From Bacteroidota bacterium (GTDB lineage: Bacteria; Bacteroidota; Bacteroidia; Sphingobacteriales; Sphingobacteriaceae): a DNA stretch of 64,000 nt. A model generated the notes under the pieces. That model was not told where the DNA came from. It saw nothing but the letters and a program-made list of their open reading frames with translations, and made no database searches. Each line of letters opens with the position of its first letter. Within the stretch, counting starts at the first letter, position 1. The stretch spans positions 1 through 64,000 of the forward strand of contig JAEXHI010000035.1 in assembly GCA_023450085.1 (NCBI GenBank), given 5' to 3'. Below, piece by piece: positions 37,118 to 46,551 of the stretch. The translations under genes and the position numbers were made by a program.

Positions 37118-40012
37118 TTAAAGTTCGATGAGAAACTCGGTGAGGTTCTTATCGTGGGGCACTGCCAGTTTTTTACGCAAACGATACCGACGTATTTCTA
37201 CGCCCCTAACGGAGATATTTAGCAGTGATGCCATCTCTTTGCTGCTCATGTTCATCCGCAAGTAAGCGCAAAGTTTGAGGTCATTTGGAACCAAGTCTGG
37301 ATGGTTAGCTTTTAGCTTTTTGAAGAAGCTTTCATGCGCCTCATTGAAACTATTTTCAAATAAGTTCCAGTCACGCTCATCATTCATTCCATCATCAATG
37401 ATTTTTTGGATTTTGCGCAATTGGTCTTCTTGAGGTTTTTGTTCTTTGTTGTCTTTAAGCTTGTAAAGCTCCTGGCTTATTTTCTGTAAAAGCTCATTTT
37501 TGTACACCAAGCTCATTGCAGAATTAGCCAGCTCGCGACTTTTGCCAGCCAACTCAGTCTGTAGTTTGTCCGTTTGTAGTTTGGCAATTTGTTTTTCAGT
37601 GGCCTCTGCTTCTTTTTTCAAATATTCTTCTTTCTCCTGTTGGAGTTTGTCGGCTATTTTTTGTTGGTCTTTTTTAAGCTTTGCTTCGTATACTTTTTTA
37701 CCCACAATAAGACCAATGATAATGCAGATAAAATAAAATGCCCATGCCCAATTGCTAGCATACCAAGGAGCAAGAATCACAATTTTTACAGAACTGATTT
37801 CGCTAATGGCGTGTTCATCTATTTTTGCACGTACTTTAAAAATGTAGGTGCCATTGCTCAAATTCGTGAAATCTTTCTGCGTGGCGGGGCTCCATTCCGA
37901 CCACTGTTTCGAAAATCCTTCCAAGTAATATTGAAACTTAATTTTAGATAAGCGATAGTAGGGAAGGGCAAAAGAAATGCGTATGCTATTCCTAGAAAAA
38001 GGGATTTCAATTTCTTCTTCACTATTTATACTTTCGGCAATAATACTATACTTGTCGGTAATGTCATCAATTTTACCAATGAGTACTTGTGGCAATTTGG
38101 TGGATGCTTTAATGGTTGCCGCTAAGGCATCATTATAAATAGCAAAGCCGTCATCAACACTTATTAAGTAGATATTGTTGCTAATCTGACTGATGTTCTC
38201 ATAGTATTGAACCATGCGTCCATCAAGAATGTTAAAGCGGTTCGAATCGATGACAATTTTTCCAGGCTCATTAAAATTGGCCAAACTCATACGCCCGTGA
38301 TTAATGAACCAGTACTTGCCGTTACTTGCTTTGATGATTTTATTGGAAGTGCTAAAGTTGCCCAGCTTGTTGTTTAGGGCATGGTATTTACTAAAGCGGT
38401 CGTTGATGTCGTCGTATACATAAAAACCAGAATCGGAAGAGAAAACAACTCTGTTCTCTAGATTAAAAGCATTGATGTTGAAGCTGCTCGGTAGCCCATT
38501 TTTATCATCGTAATATTTTATTTTAACTGCTTTTTTGAGGTCATCGCTTACATTGATACGGTAAAGTCCTTGATAAGCGTGACTTACCCAAATGTTTCCT
38601 TTATGGTCTTGCTCTACGTAACGAGAAGGTTCACCAAAACCCTCAATACGATGGCTAAAGCTCCAATTGTCGCTACCATTTTTAACATAAATGCTTAAAC
38701 CCGTATAAGTTCCCTGAATAAGGTAGTTTGGATTGCTGTTGAGTTTCTTTAAGGTCCAACCACCGTTAATATTGGAGATTTTCTCAATTTTATCGCCAAT
38801 GATTGAGAAGGTCCCGTTGTTGTGTCCACAAATAAGCTGATTGTCTATGCGGCTTAAGTCCCACACTTGTCCCTGTGAGTTGGGAATTAGCTTAAAATCG
38901 AAATTACCTGCCGCATTATTACTCCAGTTGCCATAAAACAAGCCCTGATTGGTGCCAAGGTAGATTTTGTTTCCAAAGATTAAGCTGGAATAAACTGTTC
39001 CAAATTTCCCAGTTTTATCAAAATAGAAAGATAGGGGGGAGTTTAGCTCAATGCGGTCGATGCCGTTATCCAGCCCCGTCCAAAGATTATTTTCGTTGTC
39101 GTTGTAAATGCTAAGTACGGTATTGTTTTGTAGTCCACTGGTTTTATTGATGGTTTGTATCACATTTCCATTGGAATCAATAATGATAATGCCATTTAAA
39201 ATGGTGCCAAAAGCGTAATAATTATTGAGTACTCTTGCCCCGTTATTGAGTTGATAGGTTTTTAAAAACTGATTAGCTTGGTTGGCAAAAGGACTAAATG
39301 TTTTTCCATCGTATATGAATAGTCCATTTTTACTAGTGCCAATTAAAAATTGATTGTTTTTATAAGGAAGAATTGATAAAACGCCCGTATTACCTAATAT
39401 TTCACTGTCTTCTAGTTTAATGAGTTGTCTGTCCTTAAGTTCAAAAAGCCCCTTTTCAATCACTTCTGCAAACAACCTGTCATTTACTTTGTGCAAAAAG
39501 AGGAGGTTATTGGCAGGTTTAATCACGGTTATTTTTTTGTTCTCGTAAACAAAAATGTGCGAAAAGGTCTGAAAATATATTTTCTTGCCTAGCGTATATA
39601 TTTTCCATACTTCGCCTGTAAGTTTTGCAGTTTTGGGAAGTAGTTTGGTAAGCGAGGTGTAGTGAAGCTTTTTATCTTGATAGTCCCAAAATCCAAATTC
39701 ACCAAAGCCTCCAGTATAAATAAGCCCATCGTTGCTTACCGCCACTGACCTTACAATTTGCTTGTTTGGTAATTCATGTTTTTCCCAATACTTACCGTTG
39801 TAACTTAATAAGCCACCCGAGTTTCCAAAATACATTACTCCTTTTTGGTTTTTAGCAATAGACCAATTTTGGTTACCAGCAGCATATAATGATTTATGGA
39901 AATTTTGTACGTATGGTACACCAATTCGGGGAATATCGTTAGCCGCTAGTTGCTTAAGACCAAAAAAATAGAGGATAAAAAGAAACGGAATTTTTGATAA
40001 GCTGAGCTTCAT
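37118..40012 (-). CDS. SusR-like transmembrane regulator: propeller sensor, Y_Y_Y, LuxR-type HTH
   Basis: One-protein signal transducer of 964 residues. Signal peptide; large periplasmic beta-propeller sensor (about 25-690, with repeats such as GNIWVSHAYQGLYRI and NNLWTGLDNGIDRI); Y_Y_Y domain (FQYYLEGFSKQWSEWSP); one membrane helix near residue 785 (AWAFYFICIIIGLIVG); a charged coiled coil; then a LuxR-like helix-turn-helix (SSKEMASLLNISVRGVEIRR). There is no histidine kinase or receiver, so signal passes straight from periplasmic ligand to DNA binding. It stands upstream of the SusC gene and probably induces that locus. Confidence 0.88.
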   Translation of the reverse strand: MKLSLSKIPFLFILYFFGLKQLAANDIPRIGVPYVQNFHKSLYAAGNQNWSIAKNQKGVMYFGNSGGLLSYNGKYWEKHELPNKQIVRSVAVSNDGLIYTGGFGEFGFWDYQDKKLHYTSLTKLLPKTAKLTGEVWKIYTLGKKIYFQTFSHIFVYENKKITVIKPANNLLFLHKVNDRLFAEVIEKGLFELKDRQLIKLEDSEILGNTGVLSILPYKNNQFLIGTSKNGLFIYDGKTFSPFANQANQFLKTYQLNNGARVLNNYYAFGTILNGIIIIDSNGNVIQTINKTSGLQNNTVLSIYNDNENNLWTGLDNGIDRIELNSPLSFYFDKTGKFGTVYSSLIFGNKIYLGTNQGLFYGNWSNNAAGNFDFKLIPNSQGQVWDLSRIDNQLICGHNNGTFSIIGDKIEKISNINGGWTLKKLNSNPNYLIQGTYTGLSIYVKNGSDNWSFSHRIEGFGEPSRYVEQDHKGNIWVSHAYQGLYRINVSDDLKKAVKIKYYDDKNGLPSSFNINAFNLENRVVFSSDSGFYVYDDINDRFSKYHALNNKLGNFSTSNKIIKASNGKYWFINHGRMSLANFNEPGKIVIDSNRFNILDGRMVQYYENISQISNNIYLISVDDGFAIYNDALAATIKASTKLPQVLIGKIDDITDKYSIIAESINSEEEIEIPFSRNSIRISFALPYYRLSKIKFQYYLEGFSKQWSEWSPATQKDFTNLSNGTYIFKVRAKIDEHAISEISSVKIVILAPWYASNWAWAFYFICIIIGLIVGKKVYEAKLKKDQQKIADKLQQEKEEYLKKEAEATEKQIAKLQTDKLQTELAGKSRELANSAMSLVYKNELLQKISQELYKLKDNKEQKPQEDQLRKIQKIIDDGMNDERDWNLFENSFNEAHESFFKKLKANHPDLVPNDLKLCAYLRMNMSSKEMASLLNISVRGVEIRRYRLRKKLAVPHDKNLTEFLIEL

Positions 40013-40090
40013 ACGGAAGGGGTTGAGTATTGCAATAATTACAAAATAAAAAAAATAAAAGGAAACATCGCTGTTTGGGAACGTAATTAT

Positions 40091-40147
40091 AGACTTAAGA
40101 AGTTTCCGAGACTTCGTAAGTCTTGCTATAAAAAACCTGCGAGGTTT
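40091..40147. repeat. AGACTTACGAAGT-type palindrome plus AAACCTGCGAGGTTT remnant
   Basis: AGACTTAAGAAGT (40091-40103) and ACTTCGTAAGTCT (40111-40123) are imperfect arms. Just beyond, AACCTGCGAGGTTT (40134-40147) looks like a shortened member of the other palindrome family. Confidence 0.6.
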
Positions 40148-40160
40148 ATGGGTAAATCAT

Positions 40161-40190
40161 AAAAAAAGCTATCCTAATTTGGATAGCTTT
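40161..40190 (-). terminator. Rho-independent terminator of trhO
   Basis: On the minus strand AAGCTATCC pairs with GGATAGCTT around a 6-base loop and runs into seven T (A run at 40161-40167). Confidence 0.92.
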
Positions 40191-40201
40191 CGATTTATCT
40201 T

Positions 40202-41134
40202 TTAGTCTTTTACTGTTACGGGTTGTGGAACTTTTACGTAATAGCCTGTACCATCATAAGGGCGCTTGCGTGGATGTTCGCTACAAGCTACAGAGCAGCA
40301 TCCTTGCAGTTCTTCGCCACAAGTATCGCATTGCGTAAAGTGCTCATTACATTCAGGATTAGCACAATTAATCATCTTAGAAGTAGTAGTTCCGCAGTTT
40401 AAGCATTTGCTCACTACCGTAGGGTTCACCGAGTTCACATCTACAGCAATACGGTTATCAAACACATAGCATTTGCCTTCAAAATCTTTACCTCCAGCTT
40501 CCTTGCCATATTTGATAATTCCACCATGCAGTTGGTAAACATCGTTAAAGCCGTGGTGCAGCAATAAAGCAGAGGCTTTTTCGCATTTGATACCTCCTGT
40601 GCAATAAGTCAGTACTTTTTTGTCTTTATATTGAGCTAGTGCTTCAATTTGTTCAGGGAAATCTCTGAAATTGTCGATGTCTAGCGTAATGGCATTTTTG
40701 AATTTACCTAAGTTGTGTTCGTAGTTTGATCTTACGTCAAGTACAATCACATCTTCATCATGCATCATTTCGCTAAATTCTGTCGGCTCTAGGTGCTTTC
40801 CAGTTTGTTTGTTAGGATCAATGATACTTGCATCGCGTAAACCTGAGTGTACAATTTCGGCTTTGTAACGGCAGTGCATTTTGATGAACGAAGGTTGGTC
40901 AACTTCATCAATTTTAAATTCCGTTTTGGCAAAACGTTCATCGGCATGTATATGCTCCATATAGGCTTTGCAAGCTTCTTCGGTACCAGATACAGTTCCA
41001 TTTAAACCTTCATCAGCCACGATAATGCGGCCAACTAAACCTAATGATTTGCAAAATTGAAGATGGTCAGCAGCAAATTGTTCTGCCTCTGCTATTGGCG
41101 AATAGCAGTAATAAAGTAAGGTGTTGTATTTCAT
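40202..41134 (-). CDS. trhO: tRNA uridine(34) hydroxylase TrhO (rhodanese-fold)
   Basis: Enzyme of 310 residues that hydroxylates U34 of certain tRNAs, the first step to 5-oxyacetyl- or methoxyuridine. An N-terminal ferredoxin-like domain is followed by a rhodanese domain with the active loop YCTGGIKC (Cys178, Cys184). The C-terminal tail carries paired cysteines (CLNCG, CANPEC, CDTCGEEL, CCSVAC) that look like a zinc-binding region. It is a single-gene unit with a textbook promoter (41175-41205) and its own terminator. Confidence 0.93.
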   Translation of the reverse strand: MKYNTLLYYCYSPIAEAEQFAADHLQFCKSLGLVGRIIVADEGLNGTVSGTEEACKAYMEHIHADERFAKTEFKIDEVDQPSFIKMHCRYKAEIVHSGLRDASIIDPNKQTGKHLEPTEFSEMMHDEDVIVLDVRSNYEHNLGKFKNAITLDIDNFRDFPEQIEALAQYKDKKVLTYCTGGIKCEKASALLLHHGFNDVYQLHGGIIKYGKEAGGKDFEGKCYVFDNRIAVDVNSVNPTVVSKCLNCGTTTSKMINCANPECNEHFTQCDTCGEELQGCCSVACSEHPRKRPYDGTGYYVKVPQPVTVKD

Positions 41135-41174
41135 ATTTCCATTGATACCGCTGCAAACGGCGTTTAAGGCGATG

Positions 41175-41205
41175 CAAAGATAAGTGTAATTTATTTTTTG
41201 GCAAA
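41175..41205 (-). promoter_or_regulatory. Bacteroidota sigma-A promoter of trhO
   Basis: On the minus strand TTTG (41205-41202), a 19-base spacer and TATCTTTG (41182-41175) match TTTG-N19-TAnnTTTG exactly. The start codon lies 40 bp downstream. Confidence 0.8.
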
Positions 41206-41255
41206 GATGATTTTCGTCATAAATTGGTTAGTGGCCACAGATGTACAGATATGGC

Positions 41256-41420
41256 TTAGCGTTCTTAGCGTTTCTTTTTTACCGCAAAGGTTTTTGGAAG
41301 TTATCGCAAAGGACGCAAAGAGGGGTTGGGAGAATAACTTGAGTAACGGAAAATAGATAGATTCAGGCGACAGGGTTTTCTTAGCGTTCTTCGCGTTTCT
41401 CTATTTTTTCTTCGCGGTAA
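41256..41420. repeat. CTTAGCGTT / GCAAAGGACGCAAAG interspersed repeat
   Basis: CTTAGCGTTCTTAGCGTTTC near 41256 and CTTAGCGTTCTTCGCGTTTC near 41380 flank inverse phrases ACCGCAAAGG and CGCAAAGGACGCAAAG. Together with the trhO promoter this accounts for most of the 304-bp gap; no gene is seen. Confidence 0.55.
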
Positions 41421-41438
41421 AAAATATTGTGGTTAACC

Positions 41439-43898
41439 CTACAAATTAAACCCGTAAGAAAATTTAAATCCTTTTTTAATTAACACATCCCTATCATAAG
41501 CATAACCATAGTGAATCCTGAAATTCAATCTTTTTACACCAAAATAAAACTCGGTATAGTTTCTCTTTTCTGGCGAGGACAGGTAGGCACCTCCAATAAT
41601 CTCTTCTAATTTTAACTTTTTAAGCAAGGGAACTTTACTAAAGAAAAATGAGCCGAAGTTGTGCTGAAGATGGGCCTCAAAATATTGGTGAGTGGTGTTG
41701 AAAATATAAAAATCCAAGAACTGGAAGTTTCGTTCGTCTGGGTCAAATACCATCGATTGATTAGCCCTAAAGTGTTTCCAATCTGGGTAATTTAAGTTTT
41801 TGGTGGTCAAAAATTTTCCTGCACCCAATAGGATGGATGATTTACCCAGCATGCCAAAATGCAGTCTCTTTTGGTAGATTTCTACCGAGATGAAATCGTA
41901 ATCAACGCTAGAACCAAATACCCCTCTAATTCCTCGTTTATAATTGAATTCAATACGTGGGTAGTCACTTTCCATATAAAAACGACCATCGGGGCGGGTA
42001 ATGTATTTTTGTGCGACGGTGTAGGCTAAAGTACCACTAACCACTAATGCCTTGTGCTCAGGGAATAGGAGGCTGTTTTCGTCATTAGGTGTGAAAGGAT
42101 TGTTGGAAGTAAATCTGGTATTGCTTCGTAAACTTCTAAAATTGCTATTTGAAAGTGCTGTACGCTTAGCATAATCTGCACTTATTTTAAGCTCAAAGCT
42201 TGGGGCAAATTCTCTAGATGCTTCTACATTAAGGAATCTTCTTTCGTAAAACTTTGCTACATTTTTACCAAAAAGTAAAGCATTGATGGTATTGCGTAAT
42301 AAATTGGTTTGTACAAGGGAGTTTAAATTAACCATCTCCGAACCAAAACCCACAGATATGGTTGCATTTCTGATAGGGTCATAAAGGTATTTTGCTTTAA
42401 TGTTGGCATTGAAACGTTCATTGGCAAAACCATAGCGAACTTCGGGCCTAATGGCATAAAAACGACCATCCTCAAATCCTTGCCGCCAGTTTACCGCATA
42501 TTTGAGCGCTAAACCTTCAATAGTATTGTAAAATATACTTGTGGCCAAAGGGTCGTAAGTCACACTTTTTTTGTTGTAACTACGATAGTAAACATAAGGA
42601 GTTACCAATATTTGCCCTACATTAAATTGGTTTTTAATGCGGTCTACCGAATCGAGGTATTTTTGAGAAGCCTTTAGGGCGCTAATGCTATCTTTTCGTA
42701 AATAGTTATTGTGTTCTTCTTGCGTAAGAGGAACGGAGCGATGCTTTTCCCAATAAAGTGGGTCTTTTTGATTGGAGCTTCTTTCTACTTTTAAAATTTC
42801 TTTAGTGAAAAAGTTCTTATTAAAAATAGGTTGGATGTTATAGTTTTTATATACCCCCATTACATAACCTGTAAACTTAAATCCCAATATTTTTCCAGCG
42901 ATACTAAATTGTATCGATTGCGGCACATAAACATCACCAATTTCTACCAATTGTTGTTTGACGGTAAGGGTGTCAATCAGCTCAATACCATTTTCTTTGG
43001 TCACGAATAAGTTTACGGCATTAATACGCCAACTGTCATTCACAATATAAATAAAGCCCGAAAAAACAGGGAGACTGCCTCTTTTGGGAATTACCTGTAT
43101 TTTGCTGATGGTTTTGCCCTTCTCTTCACTATTCCCCAAAAACTTGTATTTGTAATAAGAAAAAGCATTATCAGCAACGGGCGATACGAAACCTCTCACC
43201 GAAAGTTTGTCTTCAAACAATACATTGTTGTAAAAGTTGACGATAAGGTCGGAGGCTTTGTTAAAACTAAATCCATTATTGTCGCCAGCAATTTTAGATG
43301 AAATCATCACTTCCTTCACCTTATCTCGTTGCTTAAAGTCTAATTTCGATTCAGTTTCCGATAAGTAGATAATGCCCTGTCTGTTACTGTCCAGGTCTAA
43401 AATAGTAGCCACATTACGTCCAAAGAATCGTTTTGGGGCACTTACCAATTTCTGCATGGCTTTGGTGTAAACCTCGGTAGAAAAAGCATCAATTTCGTTG
43501 AGATAAGTTTTTCGATTGGCAATTACCTTCTTAATCATTTCATTGGCCAAATCTTCTGTTTTTGATTTGATGATGACATCGTTCAGCATGAAGATTTTTG
43601 GAGCAAGTACAATGTCCAAAGTGGTATTTTCTTTCATGATTACGGTAACCCTTCGGTCTTCATAACCCACTGCGGTAAATAGCAATTCTACTTTTCCTGC
43701 AGGTAAGGTGAGTTTGTATTGTCCATCGATATTGGATGATGTGCCTTGTGTGGTATTATCTACATAAACGGATACGAAAGGCACATTTGAACCCTTAATT
43801 TCGGTTACTTTTCCCGTGAGTACGTAATGCTGCGCCGATACAGCGAAGGCCACAAAATTAAGCAAACATAAAATACAACAGCGAAGGTAGCCTATCAT
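41439..43898 (-). CDS. DUF5686 protein with carboxypeptidase-like N-terminal domain (copy B)
   Basis: Predicted outer-membrane beta-barrel protein of 819 residues. Signal peptide, carboxypeptidase-regulatory-like beta-sandwich (about 25-105, GTSSNIDGQYKL), then the DUF5686 region with KAMQKLVSAPKRFFGRNV and a strand-rich C-terminal half ending in an aromatic-terminated strand (FKFSYGFNL). It is a tandem paralogue of the gene at 43995, with exactly the same length. The biological role of the family is not established. Confidence 0.85.
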   Translation of the reverse strand: MIGYLRCCILCLLNFVAFAVSAQHYVLTGKVTEIKGSNVPFVSVYVDNTTQGTSSNIDGQYKLTLPAGKVELLFTAVGYEDRRVTVIMKENTTLDIVLAPKIFMLNDVIIKSKTEDLANEMIKKVIANRKTYLNEIDAFSTEVYTKAMQKLVSAPKRFFGRNVATILDLDSNRQGIIYLSETESKLDFKQRDKVKEVMISSKIAGDNNGFSFNKASDLIVNFYNNVLFEDKLSVRGFVSPVADNAFSYYKYKFLGNSEEKGKTISKIQVIPKRGSLPVFSGFIYIVNDSWRINAVNLFVTKENGIELIDTLTVKQQLVEIGDVYVPQSIQFSIAGKILGFKFTGYVMGVYKNYNIQPIFNKNFFTKEILKVERSSNQKDPLYWEKHRSVPLTQEEHNNYLRKDSISALKASQKYLDSVDRIKNQFNVGQILVTPYVYYRSYNKKSVTYDPLATSIFYNTIEGLALKYAVNWRQGFEDGRFYAIRPEVRYGFANERFNANIKAKYLYDPIRNATISVGFGSEMVNLNSLVQTNLLRNTINALLFGKNVAKFYERRFLNVEASREFAPSFELKISADYAKRTALSNSNFRSLRSNTRFTSNNPFTPNDENSLLFPEHKALVVSGTLAYTVAQKYITRPDGRFYMESDYPRIEFNYKRGIRGVFGSSVDYDFISVEIYQKRLHFGMLGKSSILLGAGKFLTTKNLNYPDWKHFRANQSMVFDPDERNFQFLDFYIFNTTHQYFEAHLQHNFGSFFFSKVPLLKKLKLEEIIGGAYLSSPEKRNYTEFYFGVKRLNFRIHYGYAYDRDVLIKKGFKFSYGFNL

Positions 43899-43930
43899 TA
43901 AAAAAAATGCTCTATTGAGACTAAATTGAT

Positions 43931-43969
43931 AACGTCAAGTTAACAAAAAGCTTTTGTTAACTTGACGTT
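43931..43969. repeat. Near-perfect 39-bp palindrome between the DUF5686 genes
   Basis: 18-bp arms AACGTCAAGTTAACAAAA (43931-43948) and its exact inverse (43952-43969) flank a 3-base loop AGC. Neither side on the minus strand gives a strong T run, so it could be a weak terminator of copy A or a regulatory or stabilising hairpin. Confidence 0.85.
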
Positions 43970-43994
43970 TTGGTCGTTAAAAATGCAGTTCGAC

Positions 43995-46454
43995 CTAAAA
44001 ATTGTAAGAAAACCTAAAGCCTTGGTCAGTTCTTCTGCCATTATCAAAGGCAAAACCGTAACTAATTCCGAAAACTAAACGTTGTATACCGAAATAATAT
44101 TCTGTGTAATTTTTCTTCTCTGGTTGCGTAAGGTAATTAATGCCCACTACTTCTTCCAGTTTCAATTTTCTCAACAATGGGATTTTGTTAAGGATAAAAC
44201 CCGAAAAATTGTGTTCTAGGTGAGCTTCAAAATAGTGTTGGTTGGTACTATATTGATAAAAATCCAAGAACCTGAATTTTCTAAGGTTAGGAGGGAAGAA
44301 CATGGCGTTGTTACCTCTGAAATGTTTAAACTCTGGGTAAAACAATTTGTTGTTGTTGAGGAACTTTCCTGCGCCTACCACAAATGAAGTATAACCAAAT
44401 AAGCCTAAGCCAATGCGTTCTTGGTAGGCTTCAAAAGTAATCAGGTCATAATCAGTTTCTCCTCCAAAAACACCATTAAGTCCTTTTTTGTATCTCAAGC
44501 TCAATCTAGGGTATTTTGCTTCGGTATAAATCTTAGCATCAGGACGGGTGATGTATTTTTGTCCTATGGTATAAGTTAAACTTGCGGTTACAGAAGTTGA
44601 TTTATAATCAGGAAAGAAAGGAGAATCGTCACCTGGGTTTAATGGATTGTTTGAAGTGAACGCTCTGTCTTTATAGTCTCTAAATTTATACAAGGTGCTA
44701 TTGCTAAGTGCATGGTTGTTGGAATAATCTATCGATAGTGCAGCTTGCAAACCAGTGGCCAATTCTCTTTGAGTGCTTATCGTTACAAAATCCCTTTTAT
44801 AAAACTTAGGATAGTTTCTTTCAAAAAGCAAAGTATTCAATGTATTTGATAACAACGACATCGAGCCATAATTGTTCAAATCGGCAATTTCACTGCCAAA
44901 ATTTAAACCAATGCCAGCGCGTTTAGTTGGGTCATAGTAGTAATAAGCATTCACATTAGCGGTAAAACGTTTGTTGGCAAAACCGTATCTAGCTTGGGGT
45001 CTAATGAAAAGGTATTTGTTGTTCTCGTATTGTTTACGATAGGTGACGCCATATTTAATCGCAAAACCTTCTACGGTGTTGTAAAATGCCGATTGTATTA
45101 GCGGGTCAAAAGTATAATAACGCTTATGGTATCTATCGTTAATTTGGTAGCTGGTGATAAATATTTTGCCTAAAGTGAAATTATTATTGGCTTTCTCCAC
45201 CGAATCGAGATAGGCCTTACTTTGCATTCGCAGGGCGATACTGTCTTTCTTGATATAGTCTTTACGCTCTTCTTCCGTCAATGGAATGGGTCTATTGTTG
45301 GCCCAATAGGCCGAGTCTTTTTTATTTACAGCCTTGGTGATTTTTAAGATTTCAGCGGTGAAATAGCCTTTTTCGAATTTAGGGTTGATGTTGTAGTTGC
45401 TGTAAAAGCTGATGAAATACCCTTGAAACTTAAAGCCAAAAACGTTACCGTTAAATTGAAACCTCAAATTGCCAGGCATGTAATATTTATCAATTTTGAT
45501 GAAATGCTGTGCAATATTTAAGGTGTCTATCAGGTTAATCCCTGCGTCTTTGGTTAGGTTAAGGTCGGTGCCCATTAAGCGCCAAGTATCATCGGCAATG
45601 TAAATAATGCCCCTAAATACGGGGTCGTTTTTACGGCGTGGACTTACTTCAATTTTATTAATGGTTAATCCGTTTTCTTCTGTTTTACCTATCAACTTGT
45701 ATTTATAGTAAAACATCGCATTATCGGCTATGGGCGAAACAAAGCTTCTGGCACTCAATCCGCTATTTTCGAGAAGCAGGTTTTCGTAAAAGTTGATTCT
45801 CATATCAGAGGCCTTGTTAAAACTAAAAGCATTGTTTCGGCCCGAGATTTTTGAAGAAATCATTTCTTCCTTAATCCTATCCGGCTTCATGTACGAAAAC
45901 TTTGATTGTGACTCAGAGAGGTATAAAATGCCGTTTCTGTTGGTGTCCAAGTTCAATGTTTTCTGAATGTCTCTTCCAAAAAACTTCTTTGGTGCACCCA
46001 CTAATTTCTGCATCCCTTTAATGTAAACATCGCTGCTGTAGGCAAAAACTTCTTCTAAATAGCCCTTTCTATTTTTGATGGCATTTCTTACAATGCGATA
46101 GGCGGGGTCTTCGCCATTGGCTTTTATGACCACGCTATTTAAGGTGAATTGTTCCGTTTGTAAGGTTTGGTTTAAGGTGGTGTTATTAAATACATCGATG
46201 CTTTGTGTAGCAGGTTTAAAGCCTACTATGGTAAAAGTCAATGTCACTAAACCTCTATCCACATTAATGCTGTAACTACCTTCTGCATTTGCAGAAACTC
46301 CTTTAGTAGTTCCTTTGATAAAAACCGAAACAAATGGAATGGGCTGTCCGTCACTATCGGTTATTTTTCCTTTGACTTCAAATTGTTGTGCCAAAGCTCC
46401 CAGTGATAAAGTAACGAAGCTAATAAGTAGTAGAAGTTTTTTGTTTAGGTTCAT
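43995..46454 (-). CDS. DUF5686 protein with carboxypeptidase-like N-terminal domain (copy A)
   Basis: Paralogue of copy B, 819 residues and collinear: signal peptide ending ALAQQ, carboxypeptidase-like domain (about 25-105, KGTTKGVSANAEGSYSI), the shared KGMQKLVGAPKKFFGRDI segment, FNKASDMRINFYENLL, and a C-terminal barrel ending in an aromatic strand. The two copies differ throughout, so the duplication is old. It is transcribed ahead of copy B with 96 bp and a large palindrome between them. The upstream region is shared divergently with kbl. Confidence 0.85.
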   Translation of the reverse strand: MNLNKKLLLLISFVTLSLGALAQQFEVKGKITDSDGQPIPFVSVFIKGTTKGVSANAEGSYSINVDRGLVTLTFTIVGFKPATQSIDVFNNTTLNQTLQTEQFTLNSVVIKANGEDPAYRIVRNAIKNRKGYLEEVFAYSSDVYIKGMQKLVGAPKKFFGRDIQKTLNLDTNRNGILYLSESQSKFSYMKPDRIKEEMISSKISGRNNAFSFNKASDMRINFYENLLLENSGLSARSFVSPIADNAMFYYKYKLIGKTEENGLTINKIEVSPRRKNDPVFRGIIYIADDTWRLMGTDLNLTKDAGINLIDTLNIAQHFIKIDKYYMPGNLRFQFNGNVFGFKFQGYFISFYSNYNINPKFEKGYFTAEILKITKAVNKKDSAYWANNRPIPLTEEERKDYIKKDSIALRMQSKAYLDSVEKANNNFTLGKIFITSYQINDRYHKRYYTFDPLIQSAFYNTVEGFAIKYGVTYRKQYENNKYLFIRPQARYGFANKRFTANVNAYYYYDPTKRAGIGLNFGSEIADLNNYGSMSLLSNTLNTLLFERNYPKFYKRDFVTISTQRELATGLQAALSIDYSNNHALSNSTLYKFRDYKDRAFTSNNPLNPGDDSPFFPDYKSTSVTASLTYTIGQKYITRPDAKIYTEAKYPRLSLRYKKGLNGVFGGETDYDLITFEAYQERIGLGLFGYTSFVVGAGKFLNNNKLFYPEFKHFRGNNAMFFPPNLRKFRFLDFYQYSTNQHYFEAHLEHNFSGFILNKIPLLRKLKLEEVVGINYLTQPEKKNYTEYYFGIQRLVFGISYGFAFDNGRRTDQGFRFSYNF

Positions 46455-46498
46455 GTGTTTTTAGTTTTTATTCAAAGACGATGTAATGTTTCTTAAGG

Positions 46499-46526
46499 TT
46501 GCACAACAACCAAAATACTATATTTG
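46499..46526 (+). promoter_or_regulatory. Promoter of kbl
   Basis: -7 box TATATTTG (46519-46526) with TTG (46499-46501) 17 bases upstream. The ATG is 25 bp downstream. Confidence 0.6.
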
Positions 46527-46551
46527 TTGTTAAATCTATTAAAATAAGACC

